Source: Bradyrhizobium erythrophlei (GTDB lineage: Bacteria; Pseudomonadota; Alphaproteobacteria; Rhizobiales; Xanthobacteraceae). Taken from it: 64,000 bases of DNA. This document shows, piece by piece, positions 36,018-45,040 of this stretch. Position 1 is the stretch's first letter. The number at the start of each line of letters is the position of its first letter. The notes under the pieces were generated by a model that had not been told where the DNA came from, made no database searches, and saw only the letters and a program-made list of their open reading frames with translations. The DNA lies in assembly GCA_900129675.1 (NCBI GenBank), contig FSRD01000001.1:4143501-4207500 (forward strand), written 5' to 3'. The position numbers and the translations under genes were made by a program.

Positions 36018-37094
36018 ATGCATTTCGAGCGGCTTATCGACGAAATCTACGAAGCGGCGGTCATCCCCGGACGTTGGATCGGCGTACTTGATCAGCTGGC
36101 GCAACTGGCGGACGCCGAGGGAACTCTCCTGTTCGCTGCCGCGCCCGGACAGCCGCGCTGGCTCTCATCTGATCGAATCCGGCGGCCCATCGAAGCCTGG
36201 GTCAGCAGTCCGTTCTACCAGGATAATCCGCGCGGCCAACGACTGGTTCCGACCAGGGAATCACGTTTTCTGACCGACTTGGACGCATTCACAGCCGAAG
36301 AGATCGAGCGCGAAACTTTCTATACCTCTTTCCTGCGACCGCGCGGACTTGGCTGGTGCGTTGGAACATCGATCCATTCACCGGCCGGTGACACCCTGGT
36401 TTTTTCCATAGAGAAGGCGCACGCCAAGGGTCCGGTACCGCGGGAAGTCGCCGAGTTGCTGGATCCGCTGCGACCTCACCTTGCCCGCGCGGCCGTATTG
36501 TCGGCGCGCTTCGGTCTTGAAAGGGCACGCGCCACCGTCGAGGGCCTCAACCTGATCGGGCTCCCCGCGGCGGTCCTCGCCCGTCAAGGCAGAGTGCTTG
36601 CCGCCAACGAAGCCCTGCTGGCCTATGCGCCGGATGTCCGTATTGCTGCGGGCGATCGCGTTGAATTTTCCAGCTCGAAGACACGGGCCCTTTTCGCCGC
36701 AGCATGTGAAGGGCGTTTGTCGCCGTTGACCTCGGGCGGTTCCATTCCCGTTGCGCGATCGTTGACACGGTCCGCCTTCGTCGTCCATGTCGTGCCGATG
36801 CGGGGGCAGGGGAGAGACGTCTTCTCAGGCGCCGAGCTTCTGCTGTACATCACCCCGGTCGTTCAGCAGGCCGGCCCACCATGCGAACTCCTGCAAGCGT
36901 TGTTTGATCTGTCCCCCGCCGAAGCACGCGTTGCCGCCATGATGACTCAGGGGCAATCCGTCAAGGCGATCGCAGAATCCCTGTCGGTCCAACCCAATAC
37001 GATCCGCGTTCAACTGAAGGCGATTTTTTCCAAGACGGGTACCGGCCGGCAAGCCGAACTGGTCAGCCTGCTGCGGTTGCCTCCGTCGGCTTAG
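36018..37094 (+). CDS. LuxR-type helix-turn-helix transcriptional regulator
   Basis: 358 aa. The C-terminal HTH (about 295-355) reads FDLSPAEARVAAMMTQGQSVKAIAESLSVQPNTIRVQLKAIFSKTGTGRQAELV, the LuxR/NarL fold; first 20: FDLSPAEARVAAMMTQGQSV. The N-terminal 280 residues form a PAS/GAF-like sensor (LIDEIYEAAVIPGRWIGVLDQLAQL at the front) common in rhizobial orphan regulators; no acyl-homoserine-lactone-binding pattern is obvious. Two palindromes lie just upstream. It precedes the beta-propeller gene on the same strand by 120 bp and may control it. Signal unknown. Confidence 0.82.
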   Translation: MHFERLIDEIYEAAVIPGRWIGVLDQLAQLADAEGTLLFAAAPGQPRWLSSDRIRRPIEAWVSSPFYQDNPRGQRLVPTRESRFLTDLDAFTAEEIERETFYTSFLRPRGLGWCVGTSIHSPAGDTLVFSIEKAHAKGPVPREVAELLDPLRPHLARAAVLSARFGLERARATVEGLNLIGLPAAVLARQGRVLAANEALLAYAPDVRIAAGDRVEFSSSKTRALFAAACEGRLSPLTSGGSIPVARSLTRSAFVVHVVPMRGQGRDVFSGAELLLYITPVVQQAGPPCELLQALFDLSPAEARVAAMMTQGQSVKAIAESLSVQPNTIRVQLKAIFSKTGTGRQAELVSLLRLPPSA

Positions 37095-37214
37095 GCTCCG
37101 CTGCCTCCAGCTGCAAAGATCTTTCGCGCCGATCCAACGTGAACCAATTCACATACGTCCCGCACAGGTTGTGCTAATGCGGCGTCAGCGAGTTGGACAC
37201 GCGGGAGGACGGTC

Positions 37215-38282
37215 ATGGCGACGCCATTCACGTTCGAGGCGGTAGCTAACGATATCGCGGTTAGCGGCGGGGAAGTCAGCCTGGCCCTCGACAAGGCCGG
37301 CAATCCCAGCATCGCATTTTCCCAGGCAGGATCGGGCCAGATCGTCGTCGCGCGGCGGAACGCCGGCGCCTGGACGCACGAGAACGTGCCGGGCGGCTTC
37401 ATCGGTGCCGACATAAGGCCCTGGCTGGCGATCGATTCCACGGGCAATCCGAGGCTCGGCTATCAGGACTTGAGCAGCGGTGAATTGATCCACGCCGTCA
37501 AGAGCGCCGGTCAGTGGTCGTTCACGCATATCTCGACCAAGCTCACGCCGATTCAAGGGCCCGGCGGAGTTGCGGGCGTTACCTTCGCGCTCCATCCGGG
37601 ACGACTGGATACGGAGAGCCGCGATGTCGGGTATTTCGTCTATGTCGATTTGGCAACCGACGGCATCGGCTTTGCGCATACCGGCAGCATCGGGCCCACG
37701 CCGGTGACGGTGCAAGTCGACACGACTGAACTGACCACGTTCGCCGATCCGTCGGTTTCATTCGATCCCTCGGAAAACTTCTTTGTCGGCTATGTCAGCT
37801 TTTTTCACTCGGGCAGTCCGCAGGACTTCGTTTCGGTCCGGGAGACGCATGTGGTGGACATCGAGCAAGGCACGTTTTCCACGCCTGCCGTGATCGAAGG
37901 ATCGCAGCAGATCAATGTCAGGCGGCCGACATCGATCGCGCGGACATTTTCCGATGGTTGCCTGGCCTATTTCGACATGGCCAGCAAAACCTTGAAGGCC
38001 AGCGTCTCGTCGGGCGGATTCTCCGGCATCGAGACCGTCGCGGCCAACGTCAACAATATCGTCACCCCGTCGGCGGCGGCGAAGGGAAACGACTTTCGCG
38101 TCGCCTATTCCGACATCGACGCGGTCAAGCTGGCGTCCCGCAGCCAGTTCGGCGACTGGACGGTCGAGGCCGTCGATGCGGTGAGCGCAGGATCGCCGTC
38201 GCTCGCTTACGACAATGCCGGGACCGCCAACATCGCCTATGTCGCGGGCGGCACGCTGAAATACGGCAGACGGTCGGAATGA
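37215..38282 (+). CDS. Hypothetical beta-propeller-like protein
   Basis: 355 aa. Repeated units of about 45-50 residues carry the pattern SLALDKAGNPSIAFSQ, LAIDSTGNPRLGYQD, SVSFDPSENFFVGYVS, SLAYDNAGTANIAYVA, i.e. a strand, a D-x-x-G/N-N turn and a second strand, which suggests a propeller of about six or seven blades. No signal peptide or anchor is visible from the ATG at 37215, so location is unclear. I cannot name a family. It stands between a LuxR regulator and the convergent catalase/DyP operon. Confidence 0.65.
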   Translation: MATPFTFEAVANDIAVSGGEVSLALDKAGNPSIAFSQAGSGQIVVARRNAGAWTHENVPGGFIGADIRPWLAIDSTGNPRLGYQDLSSGELIHAVKSAGQWSFTHISTKLTPIQGPGGVAGVTFALHPGRLDTESRDVGYFVYVDLATDGIGFAHTGSIGPTPVTVQVDTTELTTFADPSVSFDPSENFFVGYVSFFHSGSPQDFVSVRETHVVDIEQGTFSTPAVIEGSQQINVRRPTSIARTFSDGCLAYFDMASKTLKASVSSGGFSGIETVAANVNNIVTPSAAAKGNDFRVAYSDIDAVKLASRSQFGDWTVEAVDAVSAGSPSLAYDNAGTANIAYVAGGTLKYGRRSE

Positions 38283-38306
38283 GACATGCGTCTTCGTTCC
38301 GGCGCG

Positions 38307-39410
38307 TCAATGTCGGGCGGCCGCATGCGCTCGCGCCTGTCGGCTTGCGACTTCGGCGGGGCAGCGGGCGCGGTTGATGCTGCCGACGGGCCGGCTGTCA
38401 GGCGTGGAGTTACCCGTCACATCGAAATATATCGTCTCGCTCGCTTCCGCCGACAACTGCGAATTCGCCAACAGCGCAAGCCTCGCAACGCGGTGGAACG
38501 GCGCTTCGGCTTCGTTCCATTCCACGCTCGCGTTCTCGATCCAGAAATTGGCGTCGCGAGTCTTGCCCCAATAGGTCATCTTGCTGGTTTCGAGAAACTG
38601 AATGGCAAAGTCGAACCAGCTTAGCCGGTTGTCTTCGCTGATGTGCCGCGCCAGTTCGTCCTGCAGGCCCTTCGGGTTGGTCTTTTGCAGCGGGCGGGCC
38701 GGATTGTCCGGCGATGGTATGGCCGAAAATTTCACAACATCATCCGGCCCGTGGCGAAACGGAACGGTGCTCCAATAGCGCAGCTGCTGATAGGGCCTTA
38801 TCTTCTGCTGGGCCTGCAGCTCCGCCAAAGCGAGAGTTCGAACGACCCTCAACTTGTCCTTGAAGGGCAGCGGCCACAGGCCGGCGACCGGGTTCGAGGC
38901 CGTAAGCACCTTGATGGTCGCCACAAAAGCGGGAGAGTCGTTGATGGGCAGCGTGGTCGCATTCTGCATCGAGAAGTCCTGCCGCGAGGAACCTGCGCCG
39001 GCCGTGTCGCCCGGCGCAAGATCGACCGAGAAAGACAACGACCTGACATCCGGCTTGAAATCGGAATTGATGTTGGCGTCTGCGTTCGCGAACCGCACCA
39101 CGGCGGGATAGACGCCGGGCCTTGCAAAGATTCCCTTCGCAAGCCGCGCGGCCAGCTCAGGCGCGCGGCCGGCGCTGAGGTCAAAAATTTCGAATTGTGC
39201 GCGGACACAGATGCCGCTCGCATGGGTACCGCGACACAGCGGCCGGTGCTGGATGGCCGCAGCATTGGACTGCATCAACAGCGATTTCTCGACGATCGCT
39301 TCGATATCGGCCTTTTCACGGGCCAGGTTCCGGTCAGCGTCGCTCTCGGTCACTCCGAACCATCGGGTCAGGGACACCATCAAGGACTCCCATCGGATCT
39401 CGGCGCTCAT
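38307..39410 (-). CDS. Catalase-family hemoprotein (short, about 370 aa)
   Basis: 367 aa from the ATG at 39410 that overlaps the DyP stop (ATGA); an upstream in-frame ATG would lie inside that gene. Catalase-fold features: distal-His region CRGTHASGICVRAQFEIF (Thr-His as in catalase-related allene oxide synthases), VRFANADANINSDFKPDVRSLSFSV (catalase RFS-like strand) and QNATTLPINDSPAFVATIKV. It is far shorter than monofunctional catalases (about 480 aa). The usual C-terminal heme-ligating Tyr is not obvious: the segment is NRARCPAEVASRQAR. Likely a hydroperoxide-processing hemoprotein; substrate unknown. Confidence 0.75.
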   Translation of the reverse strand: MSAEIRWESLMVSLTRWFGVTESDADRNLAREKADIEAIVEKSLLMQSNAAAIQHRPLCRGTHASGICVRAQFEIFDLSAGRAPELAARLAKGIFARPGVYPAVVRFANADANINSDFKPDVRSLSFSVDLAPGDTAGAGSSRQDFSMQNATTLPINDSPAFVATIKVLTASNPVAGLWPLPFKDKLRVVRTLALAELQAQQKIRPYQQLRYWSTVPFRHGPDDVVKFSAIPSPDNPARPLQKTNPKGLQDELARHISEDNRLSWFDFAIQFLETSKMTYWGKTRDANFWIENASVEWNEAEAPFHRVARLALLANSQLSAEASETIYFDVTGNSTPDSRPVGSINRARCPAEVASRQARAHAAARH

Positions 39411-40957
39411 CCCAATCGGGCGATGAACCTGACCGCGGTAATACTTGGCAGAAAGCAATAGGCAGCGGCACGTGTCGTAACGAAGCTGGAAAACCCTGTG
39501 ATCTTGATCGGGGCTTCGCCATTGGCCCGAGGAATAACAAAGATGCTTTCCGCGGGATCCTGCGTCCCGATCATCGGATCCTTTGACTTCGGATTTAGCC
39601 GGACTTTTCCGGCAAATTCGCTGTCATTGACCCAGTGTCCCAGCACGAACTCGTACTGATTCTCGATGCTTGAGTTGATGAAATAGCCGAGCAGCCCGCG
39701 CTCGATCCCGTCATCGGGTTGAGCAGGATCATAGACTGGCCCGTATGGCAGGCCGCGGCGGATCAACCGGTGCGTATTGTTGCTGCCACCGGGCTGGCCC
39801 TGGCCCGTTACGGGCTGGCCACGCGGATTGATGCGACGCATGTGCGCCCCGACGGGGCAGCGCAGGCCCTTGGGATCGCCCGAGCCGTCCGCATTGACAT
39901 ATTCGAAGTTATTGAGCTGCGCGGAAGCCAATCCGCCCTCGGGGCTGTCGCTGTCCGGCGACAACATCAGCGGCACGCCGTTACGCCAGCGTCCACACAT
40001 CTTGGCGGCGAGCAACTCGGGATCGATCTTGTCCTTGTTGGACTGAAGAAATGCTTCGAATCCGACAACGTCAGTCCTGATCATCTTGAAGACGGCAAAA
40101 CTGCCGTTCAAACCGAGCTCTCGGGGCTCCGGCATCAAATAATTCTCGGCGTCGTCCCGCAACACAAACAGCCAGGGCTCGCAAGGCTGCTGGTGGTCGG
40201 GCGGATATCGCTCCGGGCCGCCGTCAATGGTCGTCATACTGATGCCGTCGGTGTAGCCGAAGTGAACCTTGAAGGTCGGGACCGATTGACCGTCCCTGAC
40301 TTCCATCAACGCCATCCCGTCGGCGCGCCAGATTTCGCGAAAGGCGCCGCCTTCGGCAAACAGCGCGCTGAGACGCTCGCTGTAGGCTGTCATCGCCTCG
40401 GGATTCAGCGCGTGCAACGTAACCAGGACGTGATCGCCGCCGGTTCCGAAACCGCCGATCCAGTGCTGCGGGCCGCTCTCGCCGGTATCGCCCACGAGTT
40501 TGGCGCGTTCGGCGGCGCCGGCAATAAACGCGCCGAACGACTTGAACGAAAGCGCCGGGACGCGATCCCTGATCTCCAGCGCGACCAGCCCGGGCCAGGT
40601 GATGCCGAGGTTAAGACAGTAATCGGGCTTGCGGCGCGGGGAGCCCGCAGGATTGTCTCCCGGTCCCGGCTCGAACCCGACGTGCCAGTCCTCCGCGGTC
40701 GTGATCTGCGGTGCGTCCGCCTCGTTGCCGCTGACGAGCCGCCCGAGCAGCTTGCGGGCTTCGGCTGGCACACCGACCGTCAGCAAGAAATGCCGCACCA
40801 TCGGCATTTTGTAGCCGCGCAGGATAAACCCCTGAATATCCGGCAGGTCCAACGCAGCCTTTGCGTTGGCGGGGCGAGACGAGCCCGCGTTGCGTCCAAA
40901 TAGCCGGCTGAGAAGTCCTCCGCTCTCAGCTGGCCTGGTGCTTCCGCGCTGAACCAC
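39407..40957 (-). CDS. DyP-type heme peroxidase
   Basis: 516 aa. Motifs: GYTDGIS at about 234-240 (equivalent of GxxDG, catalytic Asp237), heme-ligand region CPVGAHMRRINPR (His372) and distal Arg in NNTHRLIRRGLPYG (Arg397). Residues 35-180 form the first ferredoxin-like lobe (LPDIQGFILRGYKMPMVRHFLLTVG). No Tat signal is present, so it is cytoplasmic or secreted otherwise. Family: broad peroxide-dependent oxidation of dyes, lignin compounds and porphyrins. Coupled to the catalase-like gene by a 4-bp overlap and preceded by the duplicated-domain protein 24 bp upstream. Confidence 0.88.
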   Translation of the reverse strand: MVQRGSTRPAESGGLLSRLFGRNAGSSRPANAKAALDLPDIQGFILRGYKMPMVRHFLLTVGVPAEARKLLGRLVSGNEADAPQITTAEDWHVGFEPGPGDNPAGSPRRKPDYCLNLGITWPGLVALEIRDRVPALSFKSFGAFIAGAAERAKLVGDTGESGPQHWIGGFGTGGDHVLVTLHALNPEAMTAYSERLSALFAEGGAFREIWRADGMALMEVRDGQSVPTFKVHFGYTDGISMTTIDGGPERYPPDHQQPCEPWLFVLRDDAENYLMPEPRELGLNGSFAVFKMIRTDVVGFEAFLQSNKDKIDPELLAAKMCGRWRNGVPLMLSPDSDSPEGGLASAQLNNFEYVNADGSGDPKGLRCPVGAHMRRINPRGQPVTGQGQPGGSNNTHRLIRRGLPYGPVYDPAQPDDGIERGLLGYFINSSIENQYEFVLGHWVNDSEFAGKVRLNPKSKDPMIGTQDPAESIFVIPRANGEAPIKITGFSSFVTTRAAAYCFLPSITAVRFIARLG

Positions 40958-40981
40958 GATTGTGCTCCTGCGCCGCTTCCG

Positions 40982-41833
40982 TTACCCGGCCGCGGCGGAT
41001 GGTGACTTGCTGTCGGCGATCAAGGCATGGATGTCCTGAACCGATAGTCCCGGATAGTTCTGGTAAAAGCCGATCGGGGCACGGTTTGCGCCGGCTGCAA
41101 AATCAATGAATTCCTGCAGATATTTTCTGCAGGGCGACGGCGGCGGGTTCTTCGTGAACTTGAAGATCAGATCGAACACCTCTCCGATGTTCTTGGTGAA
41201 GTCGGCAATGTACTTGTCGAAGGAGCCGTCATAGACGGTGAAGAAACCAATCTGGTTGTCCTCGAGCGGCACAAATTGAGCGAAGTGCGGCGTGCCGACC
41301 TTATCCAGGTCTTTCGTGGTCCCGCTGCCACGGGCGCGCAGGATCAGTTGTACGGCGAGGAAATGCAGGTACGACCTGATGGGCAGGATCACCAGAAACG
41401 GATGCAGTTCGCCGGATCCACTGATGTCCGCGGCCGACGCCAGGGCCTTGATCTCCCTGGCGGTCACCTCGGGATAGGCGGTGTAGAGATTCACCGCCTG
41501 GAGCAGGTTCGCCTTCGTCCATTTGACGAAGGCGTCCACGTTATTGGCAACCGGGGTGGACGGCGGATCATCCACATGGGCGAAAATGCCATCGAACACC
41601 GGCCCCGCGAGCCTGGCGAGATCGGCCATGAGCTGACCGAAATCGCCGTCGAAATCGCCGAGAAACAGCAACGTCCTTTCGCTCAGAACCGTGAAGCGTG
41701 AGTAGTGAACCCGGCCGATTGCGTCAGTTGCCTGAAACAGACCGGGCATCATCGGCGGAAGCAATTCCGCCAGCGCCTGGGCAGCCGCTGGCGATTTCAG
41801 GGGAAAGCTGAGGGTAAAGTGGTTCTGGCTCAT
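40982..41833 (-). CDS. Hypothetical protein with internal duplication, in DyP/catalase operon
   Basis: 283 aa from the ATG at 41833, chosen for the ribosome site GGAGAAGG; a longer in-frame start lacks one. Two homologous halves are visible: HYSRFTVL, LLFLGDFDGDFGQLMADLA, VFDGIF, VDDPPSTP, YTAYPEVTAREIKAL in the first, and HFAQFVPL, IGFFTVYDGSFDKYIADFT, VFDLIF, TKNPPPSP, YQNYPGLSVQDIHAL in the second. No signal peptide. The HF-x-x-F and DGSF segments suggest a ferredoxin-like or DyP-lobe-like fold, but I do not recognise the family. First gene of the operon 41833-38307. Confidence 0.75.
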   Translation of the reverse strand: MSQNHFTLSFPLKSPAAAQALAELLPPMMPGLFQATDAIGRVHYSRFTVLSERTLLFLGDFDGDFGQLMADLARLAGPVFDGIFAHVDDPPSTPVANNVDAFVKWTKANLLQAVNLYTAYPEVTAREIKALASAADISGSGELHPFLVILPIRSYLHFLAVQLILRARGSGTTKDLDKVGTPHFAQFVPLEDNQIGFFTVYDGSFDKYIADFTKNIGEVFDLIFKFTKNPPPSPCRKYLQEFIDFAAGANRAPIGFYQNYPGLSVQDIHALIADSKSPSAAAG

Positions 41834-41999
41834 TACGCCTTCTCCTTCACCTAGCGGTGGAACGTCCAGGGAGGGTGTCACAATAAGCGATACGCAGCGC
41901 TGGCCGCTCACTGGCTAGCCACGTTGATCGAGGAACGAAGACCCGTTGGGATTACGGGCGCCGACCGACGCCCGTAAATGTCGTCCCCGACCGCCGCGC

Positions 42000-44474
42000 C
42001 TAGTCTCTCGCTTTTTCGAGTGCATGCCGAATGACCTTTTGTTCGTCATTCGTCATCTGTTCCGGACCAAGTTTGTACGTCAACTTGTCGATCTTGCCGG
42101 TAAAGCGGAAAGGCAGCTTGTAAGTGTCGTCCACCGTCGTGCGGGTGTCGCTCCCGATGTCAAATGTTTCGTCGATGGTCATAAGTATCGGAATTGTGTG
42201 CGGGATCGACTTTCGGGCCACCTGCTTGCCATCAACAGTCAGGACACCGGTGCCACCCTTACCCGGGCCAGGGCCGTCATATTTGAAGTCAAAGACAATC
42301 GTATGCTTGCCGGGCTTGAGCGCATCGCCAAACAAATCGCGACCTCCTACGCCACTTTCCCAGCGGAACCGTTCCAGATCGAGCATGTTGTAGGAAAAGA
42401 CCGGCTTGCCTTTGAGCAGGTAAAGGGCGTATCCGCCGAAGCGCCCGCCCAGCGTCACGATCATTCCCTCGGCGCCCCCTGTGGGGATCGTCACCTCGGC
42501 CGTGATTGTGTAATCCTTATCCAGAATGCTCGGTGCGTTGCCGAGCGGAATGCCGGCGTTCTCACCGAAATAGGTGAAGACCGTTCGCCCGGCGGTCGCG
42601 CTCGGGCGCGGCGTCACCAAGCGGGGCAGGATGGAGTTGTCCAGCGGTAACACCTGGTATTTTGCCGCCTCCGTCAGGAACAACGCCTGTAGCTCGCGCA
42701 GCTTGTCGGGATTCTTGGCTGCGACGTCATTGTATTGCGAGTAGTCGTCAGCGATGTTGTAAAGTTCCCATTTGTAGTCGTTGACCTCGGGCAGCTTGGC
42801 CGTGCCCAGAAGCCAGGGTGGTGCGGGCGGAGTCGTGCACGCATACCAACCATCGTGGTAGATTCCGCGATTGGCGAACATCTCGAAATACTGCGTGTCG
42901 CGCTTCGAGGGTGCGTTGGCATTCGCCTTGTCGAAGGTATAGGCCATGCTCACGCCTTCGATCGGCCTCTGCGCGATGCCATTGACCGTGGCCGGAGCCT
43001 GGATGCCCGAGGCTTCGAGGATCGTCGGCACGATGTCGATCATATGATGGAATTGGGTGCGGATGCCACCCGCGTCCGTGATGTGGCCGGGCCACGAGAT
43101 GACCATGCCTTGCCGGGTGCCGCCCAAGTGCGACGCCACCTGCTTGGTCCATTTGAACGGCGTGTCAAACGCCCACGACCATGCCACCGACATGTGCGGG
43201 TAGGTTTTGTCAGAGCCCCAATTCTCGTAATGCAGCATCAGTTCGGCTTCTGGGAGTTTCAGAATGCCGTTGTAGGCGGTCATCTGGTTCGGAGTGCCGT
43301 CAAGGGTGCCTTCGGCGCTGGTGCCGTTGTCGCCGCTGATGTAGATGATCAGCGTGTTGTCGAGTTTGCCCATGTCCTCGACCGCCTGTATGACGCGGCC
43401 AATCTCATTGTCGGTATAGGCGGCGTAAGCAGCAAACACCTCCGCCTCCCGCGCGTACAATTTCTTTTGCACGAACGAAAGCGTGTCCCACTTCGGCAGA
43501 GTATCCGGCCAAGGAGTGAGTTGGGTAGTTGCCGGGATGACCCCAAGCCGCTTCTGGTTGGCGAAGATCTGCTCGCGCAGCTTCTCCCAGCCCATGTCGA
43601 ACTTGCCCTTGAACTTGTCGATCCATTCCTTCTTCGGCTGATGCGGCGAGTGCGTGCCACCGGGCACGTAATAGACGAAGAACGGCTTTTCGGGAGCGGC
43701 GGCGTTCAACCCGTTCATGTAGCTGATGGCGTCGTCCGCCATGTCGGTGATGAGGTTGTAGCCGGTCTTGCCGACCCACGGAAAAACCTGGGTCGTGTTG
43801 CGAAACAGGTAGGGAGTCCACTGGTCAGTCTCGCCGCCCATGAATCCGTAGAAGTAGTCGAAGCCCATGCCGACCGGCCATTGATCGAATGGCCCAGCCG
43901 CGCTGTACAAATAGGTTGGGGTGTTATGGTTCTTGCCAAACCACGACGTGGCATATCCGTTATCGCGAAGAATGGTTCCAATCGTCGCGCTCTCGGGGCC
44001 GATAACGGAATCATAGCCCGGATAGCCAGTGGACATTTCGCCGATCACGCCGAACCCGACCGAATGGTGGTTGCGGCCGGTAATGAGCGCCGCCCGCGTC
44101 GGCGAGCAAAGCGCCGTGGAGTGGAATTGGGTATAGCGCAATCCCGCCTTGGCGATGCGATCCATGCTCGGGGTCGGGATGATGCCGCCGAAGGTCCCGG
44201 ACACGCCATAGCCTTGGTCATCGGTCATGATCAGCAGAACGTTTGGCGCGCCTTTGGGCGGTACCACCGAAGGTTGCCAGTAAGGCTTCGAATCCTTGGC
44301 GTCTTCCTTGATCACTCCACCAAACTTTGGAGGCTCGGGCGGCAGTTGTTTCCCGTCGATCGTGGTCGTCGCGCTCGGCGACCCCGGCGTGCCATAGATC
44401 TGCTGGGCCATTGCTGCGGGAAAAGCGGCAGTACCGAGAAGAACACTTAACGACAGTATCGCCGTGGCTCTCAT
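42000..44474 (-). CDS. Exported arylsulfatase
   Basis: 824 aa from the ATG at 44474 with ribosome site AAAGGAGAGG. Signal peptide SVLLGTAAFPAAMAQ. The sulfatase core follows: metal-binding MTDDQGYG (Asp85, Asp86), the formylglycine signature CSPTRAALITGRN (Cys123, Arg127), SGDNGTSAEG further on. The C-terminal 200 residues (MIVTLGGRFGGYALYLLKGKPVFSYNML) form a lectin-like beta-domain. Formylglycine maturation is needed for activity; no FGE gene is in the window. It cleaves sulfate esters in the periplasm or outside, consistent with sulfur scavenging. Confidence 0.92.
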   Translation of the reverse strand: MRATAILSLSVLLGTAAFPAAMAQQIYGTPGSPSATTTIDGKQLPPEPPKFGGVIKEDAKDSKPYWQPSVVPPKGAPNVLLIMTDDQGYGVSGTFGGIIPTPSMDRIAKAGLRYTQFHSTALCSPTRAALITGRNHHSVGFGVIGEMSTGYPGYDSVIGPESATIGTILRDNGYATSWFGKNHNTPTYLYSAAGPFDQWPVGMGFDYFYGFMGGETDQWTPYLFRNTTQVFPWVGKTGYNLITDMADDAISYMNGLNAAAPEKPFFVYYVPGGTHSPHQPKKEWIDKFKGKFDMGWEKLREQIFANQKRLGVIPATTQLTPWPDTLPKWDTLSFVQKKLYAREAEVFAAYAAYTDNEIGRVIQAVEDMGKLDNTLIIYISGDNGTSAEGTLDGTPNQMTAYNGILKLPEAELMLHYENWGSDKTYPHMSVAWSWAFDTPFKWTKQVASHLGGTRQGMVISWPGHITDAGGIRTQFHHMIDIVPTILEASGIQAPATVNGIAQRPIEGVSMAYTFDKANANAPSKRDTQYFEMFANRGIYHDGWYACTTPPAPPWLLGTAKLPEVNDYKWELYNIADDYSQYNDVAAKNPDKLRELQALFLTEAAKYQVLPLDNSILPRLVTPRPSATAGRTVFTYFGENAGIPLGNAPSILDKDYTITAEVTIPTGGAEGMIVTLGGRFGGYALYLLKGKPVFSYNMLDLERFRWESGVGGRDLFGDALKPGKHTIVFDFKYDGPGPGKGGTGVLTVDGKQVARKSIPHTIPILMTIDETFDIGSDTRTTVDDTYKLPFRFTGKIDKLTYKLGPEQMTNDEQKVIRHALEKARD

Positions 44475-44699
44475 CTTGGCCTCTCCTTTTGTCAGCGTAT
44501 CAATACAAAACCGTGCTCCTGTAGCTGCGCGTTGCAGCGCCCGTAGAGGTGACATGCGATGAGCGGAAATCCCACATGATCAAAAATCAATCACGTCCAA
44601 TCCTCGAGACGCGTTATTGCGTCAGACGCGGGCGGAATGATTTCGCTCCACCTGCAAACAGGCACTCTCGGTGGCATCCCTCGAAGATGCCACGAGCGT

Positions 44700-44930
44700 T
44701 CATCGCATAACGCAACCTTTGGGAACGCCGCGTGTCTTGCATGCGACAACGGGGCTGGCAACCGGCGCGACGACAACCGGGGCCGCTGCAGCCGGTCGAA
44801 CAACGCAGCCCCTCGGCACACCCTCCGTCTTGCAATAAACGACGGCGTTGGCCGGCCCCGCACTGATGCAGACGCCGACAAGGAGCGCGAGCCGGGCGCA
44901 TGAGATATTGACGATGCGAAACATGAACAT
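44700..44930 (-). CDS. Small secreted protein with two CKTxGVPxGCVxR repeats
   Basis: 76 aa. Signal peptide (ISCARLALLVGVCISAGPANAVV). The mature 45 residues hold two near-identical motifs, CKTEGVPRGCVVRP and CKTRGVPKGCVMR, separated by an Ala/Pro/Val-rich linker. Each has two Cys eight residues apart, so each is likely a disulfide loop. Very small cysteine-loop proteins of this kind are frequent and uncharacterised in Bradyrhizobium and Rhodopseudomonas. It lies upstream of the arylsulfatase on the same strand but 225 bp away. Confidence 0.65.
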   Translation of the reverse strand: MFMFRIVNISCARLALLVGVCISAGPANAVVYCKTEGVPRGCVVRPAAAAPVVVAPVASPVVACKTRGVPKGCVMR

Positions 44931-45020
44931 CCACCGCAGGCAGAACCTAGTAGCAAGGATGGCTCAGTTAAGGGGCTACCCGTCAAAATAGCAAGCTTAG
45001 ATTGCTCACAAATAAACTCA

Positions 45021-45040
45021 ATGCGGGCGCGGCTTCATGT
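45021..45040. repeat. Left 20-bp direct repeat flanking the ISNCY element
   Basis: The 20-bp sequence starting ATGCGGGCGCGG and ending CTTCATGT is repeated exactly at 46576-46595, immediately outside the inverted repeats of the element. It is the likely target-site duplication; IS1202-group elements are known for long duplications of this scale. Confidence 0.85.

Noticed and set aside
42735..44450. A 571-codon plus-strand open frame
   Set aside because: It is antisense to the arylsulfatase gene, which has clear motifs, signal peptide and ribosome site.
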